From Flavobacterium gillisiae (lineage in GTDB: Bacteria > Bacteroidota > Bacteroidia > Flavobacteriales > Flavobacteriaceae), in NCBI RefSeq assembly GCF_900107635.1, contig NZ_FNRD01000008.1, forward strand, positions 1 through 64,000: a stretch of DNA of 64,000 nucleotides, in the 5' to 3' direction. Under the pieces are notes generated by a model. It was not told the origin of the DNA and searched no databases. It saw only the letters and a list, made by a program, of their open reading frames with translations. Each line of letters starts with the position of its first letter. The first letter of the stretch is position 1. Positions 1 through 7,635 of the stretch are shown piece after piece. The position numbers and the translations under genes are program-made.

Positions 1-43
1 TTAAACTGAACAAACTTTTTGTATTATTGTAATATCTTTCAAA

Positions 44-88
44 GTGGCACCATTTCAACCGAAATGGGTGGCACGGTCCGACCGAAAT
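44..88. repeat. IS21-like terminal repeats (two tandem units)
   Basis: Two near-identical units follow each other at 44-65 and 68-88; each begins GTGGCAC and ends ACCGAAAT. IS21-family elements carry several short repeats of about 20 bp at their termini, and this wording is of the kind I remember from Bacteroidetes IS21 ends. No istA or istB reading frame is present to the right, so either the element lies left of the window or only its end remains. The identification is an inference. Confidence 0.45.
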
Positions 89-227
89 ACCCAACTAGTT
101 CTATGCTCGATCTAAATAGTACTATAAAAGCAAGACTAGCAACCTTGCGAGGATCTGATACTAACTTAGCAAATAAAAAAAGGATTTGATGATGCCAAAA
201 GCTCTGAAAAGAGTTAGGTTTTGCTCG

Positions 228-896
228 TTAAATAATCCCTAAATCCTTAGCTATAGCGATAAGATGTACGGTATTGTTTGCCTTAAAATAAATTTTAAGC
301 TTATTGACCCGCTTTTCAATAGAACTTATACTATTGGGGCTAATGCCTTCTTGTTTCAATACCGTTTCCATTTTCTCTTGCGATAGACCAAGGGAGAGAT
401 GCCTAATCAACTGCACGTCATAGTTGTCTATTTCACTTGTAGTCTTGTCTTGAAGCAAGTTTAACAATTCCGGTGAAATATTTTCCGGTTCATTATTGTA
501 CGCTTTTTGAATGGCTCTTTTAAGATCATATATGGTGTTTCTCCCTTTTAATACATAGCCATCTATGTTAAGCTCGTCAAATAATAATTTGATACGGTGT
601 GCTCTGTTTTCAATCGAAAAAACAATAATCTTAATGTTAGGGAACAACTGTTTTACTGCAGCTATTAATTCTTCACCAGAATTGAGTTTGTTCACCTGAT
701 GATCCTCTTTAAAAGATAAATCAGAAATTAGCAGTTCAAAAGGAGTACCATCAATATGTGCTTTTTTAATTTTTAACAAAGCTTCATCACAATATTTTGC
801 ATATTGAATTTCGGGAACATCAAGTTCCTTGAGTATTTGAGCCGCACCCACATCATTAAAATCTATATCATCTGCAATTAAAACTTTTGTAAACAT
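228..896 (-). CDS. Response regulator, NarL/LuxR-type
   Basis: This is a 222-residue DNA-binding response regulator. The receiver domain (about 1-125) has the acidic pair D9/D10, the phosphoacceptor D59 in LLISDL and the conserved lysine K117 in YVLKG. The C-terminal part (about 155-222) has the size and helix pattern of a LuxR-type helix-turn-helix but is divergent. It lies 12 nt downstream of the TPR histidine kinase at 909-2627 on the same strand, so the two almost certainly form one operon and one phosphorelay. In Bacteroidetes such kinase/LuxR pairs are common and mostly unstudied. The target genes cannot be told from the sequence. Confidence 0.85.
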   Translation of the reverse strand: MFTKVLIADDIDFNDVGAAQILKELDVPEIQYAKYCDEALLKIKKAHIDGTPFELLISDLSFKEDHQVNKLNSGEELIAAVKQLFPNIKIIVFSIENRAHRIKLLFDELNIDGYVLKGRNTIYDLKRAIQKAYNNEPENISPELLNLLQDKTTSEIDNYDVQLIRHLSLGLSQEKMETVLKQEGISPNSISSIEKRVNKLKIYFKANNTVHLIAIAKDLGII

Positions 897-908
897 ATTA
901 TTGTTGTA

Positions 909-2627
909 TTATTTAGGAAGTAAAATTTTAGCTTTGAAACCTTTATTAATTTGAGAATCAAAAGTAAGTATTCCTTTTACTGCCTGAATACGGTTTTCCG
1001 CATTTTGGAGTCCATTTTTTAAAATTAGTTTTTCGGTGAAGCCTACTCCATTATCTGAATAGTCAATTTTTACATTATTTTGATCGCTATCAAAACCAAT
1101 TATCACAAAATTGGCTTGGCTGTATTTTTTCATATTGACCATCAGCTCTTGCAATACTCTTTGCAGTGCTATCTTTTTTTCGTTTTGAACTTTTGACCAA
1201 TCTATTATATTTCCATTTTTTATAATAACTTCGACACTGTCACTTTTATAACTACTGAGCATTTGTTTGAGATTGTGTTCAAAACTTTCTCCTGTCTCTA
1301 TCGTACTATTCTCCTTAGAGAAATCTCGTGTTCTAACATATATTTTATCAAGATTGTCTAACAGCGTTTCCTTTTTTATAGGGTTTTGTAAATCTTGGGT
1401 TTCCGCAAAAGTCATCGTATAAAAAACATCATTAGCGAGTTCATCATGAAGTTTCTTAGAAATTCGAGTTTCGGTATTGTAACTTGCTACTAATAGTTCT
1501 CGTTTGCTTTTATTTCTAGAATAATGGATAAGGAAACTGGTTCCTCCAAGTAGTACAACGAATCCAAAACTGAGCAAGTACTTTTCGTTTTTTTGCGTTT
1601 CAAGTTGCAAAAGGGTTTCTGCTCTTTGCCCCTTGTATTTTATATTTTCCAAAGTCGCTTCTCTGGAATCATACTTAATTTTAGCAAACTGATTTTTAGC
1701 ATTGTTTCGTACTGTTTTAATGCTATCATTAAGATTTACAAACAATGCGGCATAAGCATTTACCCCTCTTTCTAGATTGTAAGACATTAAGAGTTCCAAT
1801 GCTTCCAATCGTTCATCTATACTTTTATACTTTGTGGCTACCTTATAAGCCTCCAATGCATTCTCCTTCGATTTTTGATAGTCTCTATTTTGATAAAAAT
1901 CCGCTAAATGCAAATAGCTTTTAATACTACCATAGGAGTCATTAATTTTAGTTCTGATTGCTAAAGCCTGGTTCATTAAAACTAGTCCCTTTTGAATTTG
2001 ATTGTCTTTGTAATATGCAAATCCCAGATTGTCAATAATTCTAGCTTTCTTATTCTGTAGTGTATCTAAAACATCCGATTTTAAAATGGGCTCTAAAAGA
2101 GCAATGGCTTTTTTGTACTTTTTTTGTTCCGTATATACCGTAGCGATATTATTGAATGCTACCATTCTAGAAACAGAATCTTTTACCGATTTTAAAATTG
2201 TAGTATAATAACGAACGGCGTCATCGTAATTTTTCACTTCTTTTGCTGAAATCCCAAATAAATTATTTGCGGCCATTTGATATTGCAAATCACTATTTAT
2301 GTACGGTAAAGCTTCGGTCAAAGTTTCTTCGCTGCTATAATAATCGCCATAGGTCTGTTGGATATGTGCCATTCCGAGTAGATTATAAGCAATGTAAGAA
2401 CTGTCCCCCAAATTTTCAAATAATTCTTTGGACTTATTATAATAATAAAAAGCACTATCTGGCTTATTAGCAACATTATAAGAATCACCTATGCCTGAGT
2501 AATTAATAGCTTCAGTCTTTTCTAGGCTATCTTGTTTTGTAGAAATATCAATAACTGTTTTTACATTCTTTTGACAAGACACAATTAAAAGCAAAAACAG
2601 CACAATAAAAAACGGGGAACGGAACAT
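909..2627 (-). CDS. TPR-containing sensor histidine kinase, lipobox N-terminus
   Basis: This 572-residue protein is the likely partner of the adjacent regulator. It starts with a signal sequence and a lipobox ending IVSC (Cys18), followed by about 300 residues of TPR-like helical repeats that should lie in the periplasm. A transmembrane helix at about 350-370 leads to a dimerisation and phosphoacceptor segment with KKLHDELAND (His394), the HisKA_3 pattern seen with LuxR regulators. The C-terminal HATPase domain keeps the N box region and an NGVGF G1 motif. A lipobox plus an internal helix would tether the sensor part at both ends. The TPR part probably senses a protein or peptide; the signal is unknown. 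Confidence 0.85.
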   Translation of the reverse strand: MFRSPFFIVLFLLLIVSCQKNVKTVIDISTKQDSLEKTEAINYSGIGDSYNVANKPDSAFYYYNKSKELFENLGDSSYIAYNLLGMAHIQQTYGDYYSSEETLTEALPYINSDLQYQMAANNLFGISAKEVKNYDDAVRYYTTILKSVKDSVSRMVAFNNIATVYTEQKKYKKAIALLEPILKSDVLDTLQNKKARIIDNLGFAYYKDNQIQKGLVLMNQALAIRTKINDSYGSIKSYLHLADFYQNRDYQKSKENALEAYKVATKYKSIDERLEALELLMSYNLERGVNAYAALFVNLNDSIKTVRNNAKNQFAKIKYDSREATLENIKYKGQRAETLLQLETQKNEKYLLSFGFVVLLGGTSFLIHYSRNKSKRELLVASYNTETRISKKLHDELANDVFYTMTFAETQDLQNPIKKETLLDNLDKIYVRTRDFSKENSTIETGESFEHNLKQMLSSYKSDSVEVIIKNGNIIDWSKVQNEKKIALQRVLQELMVNMKKYSQANFVIIGFDSDQNNVKIDYSDNGVGFTEKLILKNGLQNAENRIQAVKGILTFDSQINKGFKAKILLPK

Positions 2628-2679
2628 ATAAAGTTTCTTTCCCCGAAAATAGTATTTAATTGTAAATTAAAGCTTTTTA

Positions 2680-2913
2680 TTATGGCTTTTTTGGAGGTGT
2701 AATAATAATTATTTCATCACCAGGATCTTCACTTGCACTAGCCGTGTTTGTGTTAAGAACAGAAATACTGTCTCTTTCCATTGATTTTAGGTTTTCTTTT
2801 TGAATTGCGAATTCCTTTGATTGCGCCGTTGTACTATCAATAGCATCCGCATCACAGGATACCATAACTAAGCCCGATACTGCAAAAGCAGCTATAAAAA
2901 ATATTTTTTTCAT
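2680..2913 (-). CDS. Small putative lipoprotein
   Basis: This 77-residue protein begins with a clean signal peptide and lipobox (VMVSC, Cys20) followed by a polar, acidic stretch and a Pro/Lys-rich tail (ITPPKKP). It lies 52 nt upstream of the kinase gene on the same strand, so the order lipoprotein, kinase, regulator suggests one transcript. Small lipoproteins next to TPR kinases could serve as accessory sensors, but that is only a guess from position. No family is recognised. It is transcribed away from the gene at 3112, and the two share an inverted-repeat intergenic region. Confidence 0.65.
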   Translation of the reverse strand: MKKIFFIAAFAVSGLVMVSCDADAIDSTTAQSKEFAIQKENLKSMERDSISVLNTNTASASEDPGDEIIIITPPKKP

Positions 2914-3015
2914 GATTGTAATTGTTAAAAATTGGACATAGGTTTGGCCGTTCGATATCTTTAATCGAATAATTAATATTGGCTAAACCATTAAAATGAG
3001 AACAGTTTGTTTTGG

Positions 3016-3095
3016 TTTCGGGAAGTAAAGTGAGCTAGTACAGAACCGTTTAATTATACTTCCCGGAATAAAAATTCTGTTCTGTATAGCGTCAC
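3016..3095. promoter_or_regulatory. Divergent regulatory region with interlocked inverted repeats
   Basis: Two inverted repeats overlap between divergent genes. The arms 3016-3027 (TTTCGGGAAGTA) and 3057-3068 (TACTTCCCGGAA) form one. The arms 3030-3046 and 3079-3095 (right arm GTTCTGTATAGCGTCAC) form the other, imperfectly. Each outward half thus reads GTTCTGTA, TAGC, TCACTTT, as if one operator were duplicated to serve both directions. A perfect -7 box TAGTTTTG follows on the plus strand at 3106-3113. Confidence 0.5.
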
Positions 3096-3111
3096 TTTTA
3101 TAGAAGTAGTT

Positions 3112-4137
3112 TTGTACATTTGTCCTTATCGCGAAATAGAACAACAACTAATTCTGAGGCAAAGTAATGATGCTTCTGAAGTAAAATTGATACGGAATTC
3201 CTATGATTCCCAGTATGACGAAGGATTCCTGAAAATTCCTAAAAATTCCTTTAAGCTTATGGTGAAAAATACTTTAGAAGATTATAAAGCAACTATTAAA
3301 TTGAAGTACGAGATAGAAAAAATGGGAAGTCATTCCAGTTTTTTGCTAAATCCTTCACGCGCTAAATTGAGGAAATTGTGTGCCGAGTTATTTAAAAATG
3401 ATGCAAACGCTGATGATTTAAAAAGCTTTTCTGCTTTTTTTCAATTTGATTTTGTTCCAAATTGTTCCAATAAATTAAAAGATCAAACAGATAGATTCAG
3501 GCCTATAGAAACCTTTTTTAAAGGAGAAACAGATTTAACTGATATTGAAGCGGTGAATATTGCGGCAATATTGGTTGGCTTTAATCCAAGACCTTACCTT
3601 AAATTTTCAAAAATAGAATCTTTTAAAAAAGAGCTTAATCTTATTGATAGTCATGAAGGTACAGTTGTACCCAAAGTTACCGGAGAAGAGAAAGTTGCAA
3701 TAAATAACAACATGGAGAATGATGGAATAATTCAACAATCATTCTTGGTGAAAAAACAAATGCGATTTTTACAGACACCGCAAATTATTCCCGCAATGCT
3801 TCTGATTTTTATCCTAGGTGGTTTCGTATATTGGTTTTTAACAAAAAAAACGTGTATGCAATGGCAAAAAGACCATTATGAAGCGGTTGTCTGTGAAACT
3901 GAAGAACTCGGCATTGTAAATTTATACTCCAAACTGCCCATGAATGAAAATATGCTAACTTTTAAAAAAATTGAGGTCTCGGATACAACAACTTTTTTTA
4001 AGCATAATAAACCCATTTTATGGTATTATAAAAATGGAGATCATCTTGATTTTTTTAATGCCCCAGGTTTCCACCCTGAAAATGAAAAAACATTAAAACC
4101 GATTACACAATATATGATTGATAAGTACGTGAAGTAA
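3112..4137 (+). CDS. Unknown protein with one central membrane helix
   Basis: The frame encodes up to 341 residues. One hydrophobic helix lies at about 222-242 (AMLLIFILGGFVYWFL), splitting a charged N-terminal part, probably cytoplasmic, from a C-terminal part of about 95 residues. No family is recognised. The start is doubtful. The TTG at 3112 lies inside a perfect -7 box (TAGTTTTG, 3106-3113), so translation probably begins further in. In-frame choices are TTG at 3187 or the first ATG at 3259. An in-frame TAG at 3106 closes the frame upstream. It is divergent from the small lipoprotein and the two-component operon and may be controlled with them. Confidence 0.6.
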   Translation: MYICPYREIEQQLILRQSNDASEVKLIRNSYDSQYDEGFLKIPKNSFKLMVKNTLEDYKATIKLKYEIEKMGSHSSFLLNPSRAKLRKLCAELFKNDANADDLKSFSAFFQFDFVPNCSNKLKDQTDRFRPIETFFKGETDLTDIEAVNIAAILVGFNPRPYLKFSKIESFKKELNLIDSHEGTVVPKVTGEEKVAINNNMENDGIIQQSFLVKKQMRFLQTPQIIPAMLLIFILGGFVYWFLTKKTCMQWQKDHYEAVVCETEELGIVNLYSKLPMNENMLTFKKIEVSDTTTFFKHNKPILWYYKNGDHLDFFNAPGFHPENEKTLKPITQYMIDKYVK

Positions 4138-4341
4138 GCCTTATCTACTAAAACAATCAGCGATACTTCGATAACTACAATCGTAAACCGTTCACATCCC
4201 CTACTCACCATTCCAAATCATATAAAAATTACTACCCATAAAGATAATTGCAAACAATTTATAATTAAAAAGAATTCATTTTCTAATGGTCAATTCGCAA
4301 CAATAATTTCTAATAAAGTAATTCCAATATAATTATTACCG

Positions 4342-4375
4342 CGACATCTCTTGTCGTTACACTGCCTTAGTTTTG
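4342..4375 (+). promoter_or_regulatory. Regulon promoter A (dyad plus -7 box)
   Basis: The dyad CGACATCTCTTGTCG (4342-4356) is a perfect CGACA-N5-TGTCG inverted repeat. Its TTG (4351-4353) stands 14 nt before a perfect -7 box TAGTTTTG (4368-4375). It drives the gene at 4396. The same layout occurs at four more promoters up to 9977. Confidence 0.75.
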
Positions 4376-4395
4376 CTGCTCAAACAAACAACACT

Positions 4396-5112
4396 ATGGA
4401 AACCTATTTTCATCTTAAAAATAATTTAACCTACAGATTAAACAAAAACCAATTGGGTGAATGCACTTGCCTGGAAGCACTACGATACCTTAAAGGCATT
4501 TATACTAATAAAGAACGTTTTCAAGAACGCTATTTAAAAAATATCGCTTCAATTCCTGAATTGCATAAATTACATTCCTATCTATTAAACAACTATGATT
4601 CGGTAGAAGCTTTTTCGTTTAAAGAGGCTTTCCAAATAGAATCATTGGGATTTAAAAGGATGGTTTTCGACAGCATCAACATTACTGAAATGATTAATAA
4701 TCTTGGAGCTACAAGATTACAAGTTGCAGGCAAACAAGTGACAAGAAAACAATACGATCATTTCGGGGATTCTTTGCCAGAGACAAACTACCATGTCATT
4801 TACGAAACCTATACAATAGACGGCAGATTGTTAGAACTAAAACTAGACATCAATTTATTCGCCGTGAAGTGTTGGTGTACCTCGACTAACAAGGAACATT
4901 GGTTATGGATTGAAGAAGAATATAAAGACGATCCCCTTGCAGCAATTGCCAGTACATTCCGTTTTCATGAAAATGTCATCCCACACATCAAAGAATTAAA
5001 GCGACAGGGAGATATTATGCTCGTTGAAATGAAAACAGAGGTGAATCCTAAAGGTAAAATCATCCCGCTAACAGCAGACCAATATTTTAATCTACTAACT
5101 GCAGAATCGTAA
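4396..5112 (+). CDS. Conserved-looking unknown protein, 238 aa
   Basis: The ATG at 4396 is chosen because a frame-extending ATG at 4351 lies within promoter A. The 238-residue product has no signal peptide or membrane helix. Its N-terminal 80 residues are helical with a paired Cys motif (CTCLEAL). The C-terminal part has an aromatic-rich strand-like segment (VKCWCTSTNKEHWLWIEEE) and a basic stretch near PHIKELKRQG. No fold or function is recognised. As the first gene under the dyad-type promoter and in a block with a nuclease, a SLOG protein and a WYL regulator, it is a candidate effector or accessory protein of that regulon. Confidence 0.75.
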   Translation: METYFHLKNNLTYRLNKNQLGECTCLEALRYLKGIYTNKERFQERYLKNIASIPELHKLHSYLLNNYDSVEAFSFKEAFQIESLGFKRMVFDSINITEMINNLGATRLQVAGKQVTRKQYDHFGDSLPETNYHVIYETYTIDGRLLELKLDINLFAVKCWCTSTNKEHWLWIEEEYKDDPLAAIASTFRFHENVIPHIKELKRQGDIMLVEMKTEVNPKGKIIPLTADQYFNLLTAES

Positions 5113-5270
5113 TCTAAAAAAGTAGTGAGATCAAACATTGATATCCCTAATTTTATGTTCATCGTAACTCTTGAAACCAAATGATTATTACTTGATTAAA
5201 ATAATTTGCAAATTCAACAAATAAATTTAAAAATCAAATATTAAAGTACTTAACTAAAAAGAACCGTATA

Positions 5271-5501
5271 ATGAAGAACCGTATTACACTAGAACCATCA
5301 ACAAACACCCACACACTTGAAGCAAAAAACATTGAAGTGGAAGATTTAGAAACCGGGATCCTAAAACTAATAATTATAGGGGAGGGAATTGTCACGCATG
5401 GAGAACATGGCACCTTAAAGACCGAATCGCCTCATGTTCTTAAATATGTGCAACAAGAATTGAATCCGGTAACGAATGCTTTGCAAAACGCTTTTGATTA
5501 A
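5271..5501 (+). CDS. Small unknown protein, 76 aa
   Basis: The 76-residue acidic product (start ATG at 5271) is predicted to be soluble, with a short strand-rich core around GILKLIIIGEGIV followed by a His-containing turn (THGEHG). No family is recognised. It follows the 4396 gene by 158 nt without the dyad-type promoter in front of it, so it may be read through from that gene or have its own weak promoter. Its size and composition would also fit a small phage or antitoxin-like protein, but nothing specific supports that. Confidence 0.5.
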   Translation: MKNRITLEPSTNTHTLEAKNIEVEDLETGILKLIIIGEGIVTHGEHGTLKTESPHVLKYVQQELNPVTNALQNAFD

Positions 5502-5648
5502 AACATTGATTACGACAAAACGAGAATATATTTAATTTATAAGATAGTTAGAATTAGTACTTGGTTCATCATATTTACTGTGGCATAGAAATAAGTCAAT
5601 AGTATTGTTATGATGCAATTGAACTTCTTTCTTATAAATATTTCGATA

Positions 5649-5690
5649 TTTGGTCGTTGCTTTTTTGAACAAGACCAAATTATTTTTTCA
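5649..5690. terminator. Weak hairpin, possible terminator
   Basis: Seven-base arms TTTGGTC (5649-5655) and GACCAAA (5673-5679) surround a 17-nt loop and are followed by a T-rich stretch. It lies between the 5271 gene and the convergent 5707-5955 gene. The stem is short, so this is only a possibility. Confidence 0.3.
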
Positions 5691-5706
5691 AATTTTCACA
5701 CAGAAT

Positions 5707-5955
5707 TCAGATACTGCGTCGTTCTATTGTTAATTTGAACAAAAATAAATTTATTTTAAAAGCGCAACTGCTTTTTGAGCTTTTTGGTGACTCCATTTCA
5801 TTACTTATATGACCTTCATTTATTGAGTTTTTTTTATTTAAAGCACATACGATAAGCAATTGTGACGACGCTAATTCAATAAGTTCTTCTGCTTCTAAAT
5901 ATTCTTTGATTTTTTGGTTATACCGGTCTTTAAACGAGAGCTTTTGAGTTTCCAT
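5707..5955 (-). CDS. Small unknown protein, 82 aa, under regulon promoter B
   Basis: The ATG at 5955 is used because the longer start at 6009 lies upstream of promoter B. The 82-residue product starts with a charged helix (LSFKDRYNQKIKEYLEAEELIELA) of coiled-coil character. After that come a low-complexity Ser/Lys linker and a basic hydrophobic tail. No family is recognised. The tail after about residue 50 looks less protein-like than the start, so the gene may be a 3'-altered copy of something longer. What makes it worth keeping is the strong match of its promoter to the regional dyad architecture. Confidence 0.55.
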   Translation of the reverse strand: METQKLSFKDRYNQKIKEYLEAEELIELASSQLLIVCALNKKNSINEGHISNEMESPKSSKSSCAFKINLFLFKLTIERRSI

Positions 5956-5969
5956 TTTTATTTTTTTTT

Positions 5970-6003
5970 CAAAATTAACCGTGAACAAAGACAAATGGTG
6001 TCG
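5970..6003 (-). promoter_or_regulatory. Regulon promoter B (dyad plus -7 box)
   Basis: Read on the minus strand, CGACACCATTTGTCT (6003 to 5989) matches CGACA-N5-TGTCG with one end mismatch. Its TTG is followed after exactly 14 nt by a perfect -7 box TAATTTTG (5977 to 5970). The ATG at 5955 follows at once. Confidence 0.7.
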
Positions 6004-6039
6004 TTGCAATCAAAAGTTCTTATTTACTAAGCAAAGAAT

Positions 6040-6459
6040 TTATCTAATCAAACAGACTAGGACCCATTTTTCTGGTAAACCCTCAAAATAATAAACAGCC
6101 GACCCATACCGATCTTTAACACGAAGAGTTTGACCATCTATGAAATATAAAGCCTGCCCGTATTTATCCTTTTCGCGTATAGTTAATCCGTCAAAGTAAT
6201 AGATTTTAGCACCGTATCGATCTTTAATTTTAGCCGTGTTACCATCCATAAAATATATTTTATCTCCGTATCTATCTTTAATTCTAATGGTTTGACCATC
6301 ATAATAATAAAGGGGCTTACCATATTTGTTTTTTGATTTCAAAGTCAAACCATCTACATAAACAAAGGCGTTGCCGTATCTGTCTTTTTGCTTTACACTT
6401 TGTCCAATAATAGCATTTGAAAAAAGTAGAATAATTAGAATAATAACTTGCTTTCTCAT
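6040..6459 (-). CDS. Secreted protein made of about 20-residue tandem repeats
   Basis: A signal peptide (about 1-19, ending IIGQS) is followed by six tandem units of roughly 20 residues. Each has the pattern KDRYGxxxYYxDGxTxxx, with a conserved Tyr-Gly turn and Asp-Gly turn, and the protein ends in a short hydrophobic tail (EKWVLVCLIR). Such regular Gly/aromatic turns suggest a repetitive beta structure, similar in idea to YD-type or MORN-like repeats. The protein should lie in the periplasm or on the cell surface. No partner is evident. It runs away from the regulon promoter C at 6580, with about 120 nt between. Confidence 0.75.
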   Translation of the reverse strand: MRKQVIILIILLFSNAIIGQSVKQKDRYGNAFVYVDGLTLKSKNKYGKPLYYYDGQTIRIKDRYGDKIYFMDGNTAKIKDRYGAKIYYFDGLTIREKDKYGQALYFIDGQTLRVKDRYGSAVYYFEGLPEKWVLVCLIR

Positions 6460-6579
6460 ATATTAAAGGGTAGTTTTAGTGGTCAATAATTCTTATAAAA
6501 ACTTTGTTCCTCTAAATTACAGCTACTTTTAAAAATAACCGTTAGAAAGACGAATGATTTTAAATAACCGATTTAACAA

Positions 6580-6613
6580 CGTCACGTTTTGGCGCTATAA
6601 CCCACTATTTTTA
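6580..6613 (+). promoter_or_regulatory. Regulon promoter C (dyad plus -7 box)
   Basis: The dyad CGTCACGTTTTGGCG (6580-6594) fits CGnCA-N5-TGnCG. Its TTG (6589-6591) is 14 nt before TATTTTTA (6606-6613), a -7 box with one mismatch in the last base. The ATG at 6632 follows. Confidence 0.7.
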
Positions 6614-6631
6614 CATAATAAATAAGAACGG

Positions 6632-7027
6632 ATGACTGTAGAGGAAATAAAGCAAAAAATACTGGAAACACATCCATCGTGGGACTCCACTGGAGATTCC
6701 ATAGACGACGATAAATATGCTGAAGTACAAGAAGGCTACATTAGAGAACTCATATCAGATTATTGCGAAGCGCAAGGCTACGAGGCTGAAGGATTTCCAA
6801 CGAAACAAAAGGAACTAGGTAAAACGAATGAAGATTATGACGAAGACTATTTTACATGGGAACGATATGAACGATATATAGACCTCTTGTGCCTTGAAAA
6901 AGAAGACGTTTTAGAATTACGCTTTTTCTACTATAATACCTTTTGGCCGGACCAAGTGACTTCTAAAGAAGAGTTAGTAGCGGAAATTATATTAAATTTC
7001 AAAAACAACTTATACGATGAATTTTAA
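6632..7027 (+). CDS. Unknown acidic protein, 131 aa
   Basis: This soluble, strongly acidic 131-residue protein is rich in Asp, Glu, Tyr and Phe and probably all-helical. It has no signal peptide, cysteine cluster or recognisable motif. The ATG at 6632 sits just behind regulon promoter C, which fixes the start. It probably shares a transcript with the esterase gene at 7047, whose start lies 20 nt after this stop. Its acidity and small size recall anti-restriction or immunity-type proteins, but I have no sequence evidence for such a role. Confidence 0.7.
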   Translation: MTVEEIKQKILETHPSWDSTGDSIDDDKYAEVQEGYIRELISDYCEAQGYEAEGFPTKQKELGKTNEDYDEDYFTWERYERYIDLLCLEKEDVLELRFFYYNTFWPDQVTSKEELVAEIILNFKNNLYDEF

Positions 7028-7046
7028 AACTGAAAATCAACAACAC

Positions 7047-7550
7047 ATGAATATTTTATACCTACACGGGCTCGAGAGCAAACTAAATCCGCAAAAACGA
7101 TCCGTTTTAGAACGTTTCGGAACCGTTATTGCACCTGACCTAGATTATCACAACAATCCTAATGTTTTTGATTTACTTAAAAAACTAAATGAAGAGAAAC
7201 GATTTGATGTTGTAATTGGCAGCAGCATGGGTGGTTTTATGGGCTATTATTTTGCCAACACCATCACATGCCCTGCACTACTCTTTAATCCGGCTTTGCC
7301 ACATAGACCAGTTCCTCTAAACATTCCTAAGATAAATACTTCAAATACTGCATCGCTTCTACATTTTGCATTAGGTGGTCAGGATGATATCATCAAAGCC
7401 AATGATAATTTAAGATGGCTCTCTGAAAACAGACTACCAAATACTGACATTAAAATTTCAATTCACAACCAAATGGGGCATCAAATTCCATTGGATGTTT
7501 TTGAAATGGAAGTAACAGGATTCTTCAATGAATTGGATCTTTTGAAATAA
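7047..7550 (+). CDS. YqiA/UPF0227-like alpha/beta-hydrolase (esterase)
   Basis: The 167-residue product (start ATG at 7047; an ATG at 7017 overlaps the previous gene) is a compact alpha/beta-hydrolase. It begins with the strand and oxyanion region NILYLHGLES, has the nucleophile elbow GSSMGGF, an acid-loop region LGGQDDIIK and a late histidine in QMGHQIP. This order and size match the YqiA/UPF0227 esterase family. The natural substrate is not known. It follows the acidic 131-residue protein in the same operon under regulon promoter C. Confidence 0.8.
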   Translation: MNILYLHGLESKLNPQKRSVLERFGTVIAPDLDYHNNPNVFDLLKKLNEEKRFDVVIGSSMGGFMGYYFANTITCPALLFNPALPHRPVPLNIPKINTSNTASLLHFALGGQDDIIKANDNLRWLSENRLPNTDIKISIHNQMGHQIPLDVFEMEVTGFFNELDLLK

Positions 7551-7635
7551 AATTAATCTTTCCTACGCCCTCAAAAATTAGCTTTGTCAAGGTCGTAGTT
7601 TGAATCAATTACAATTATAATAAATAAAAAAATAC

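Noticed and set aside
3079..3113. A further member of the five-promoter regulon (CGTCAC before the 3112 gene)
   Set aside because: CGTCAC is present but the right arm is missing and the distance to TAGTTTTG is too short; it belongs to the divergent inverted repeat instead.
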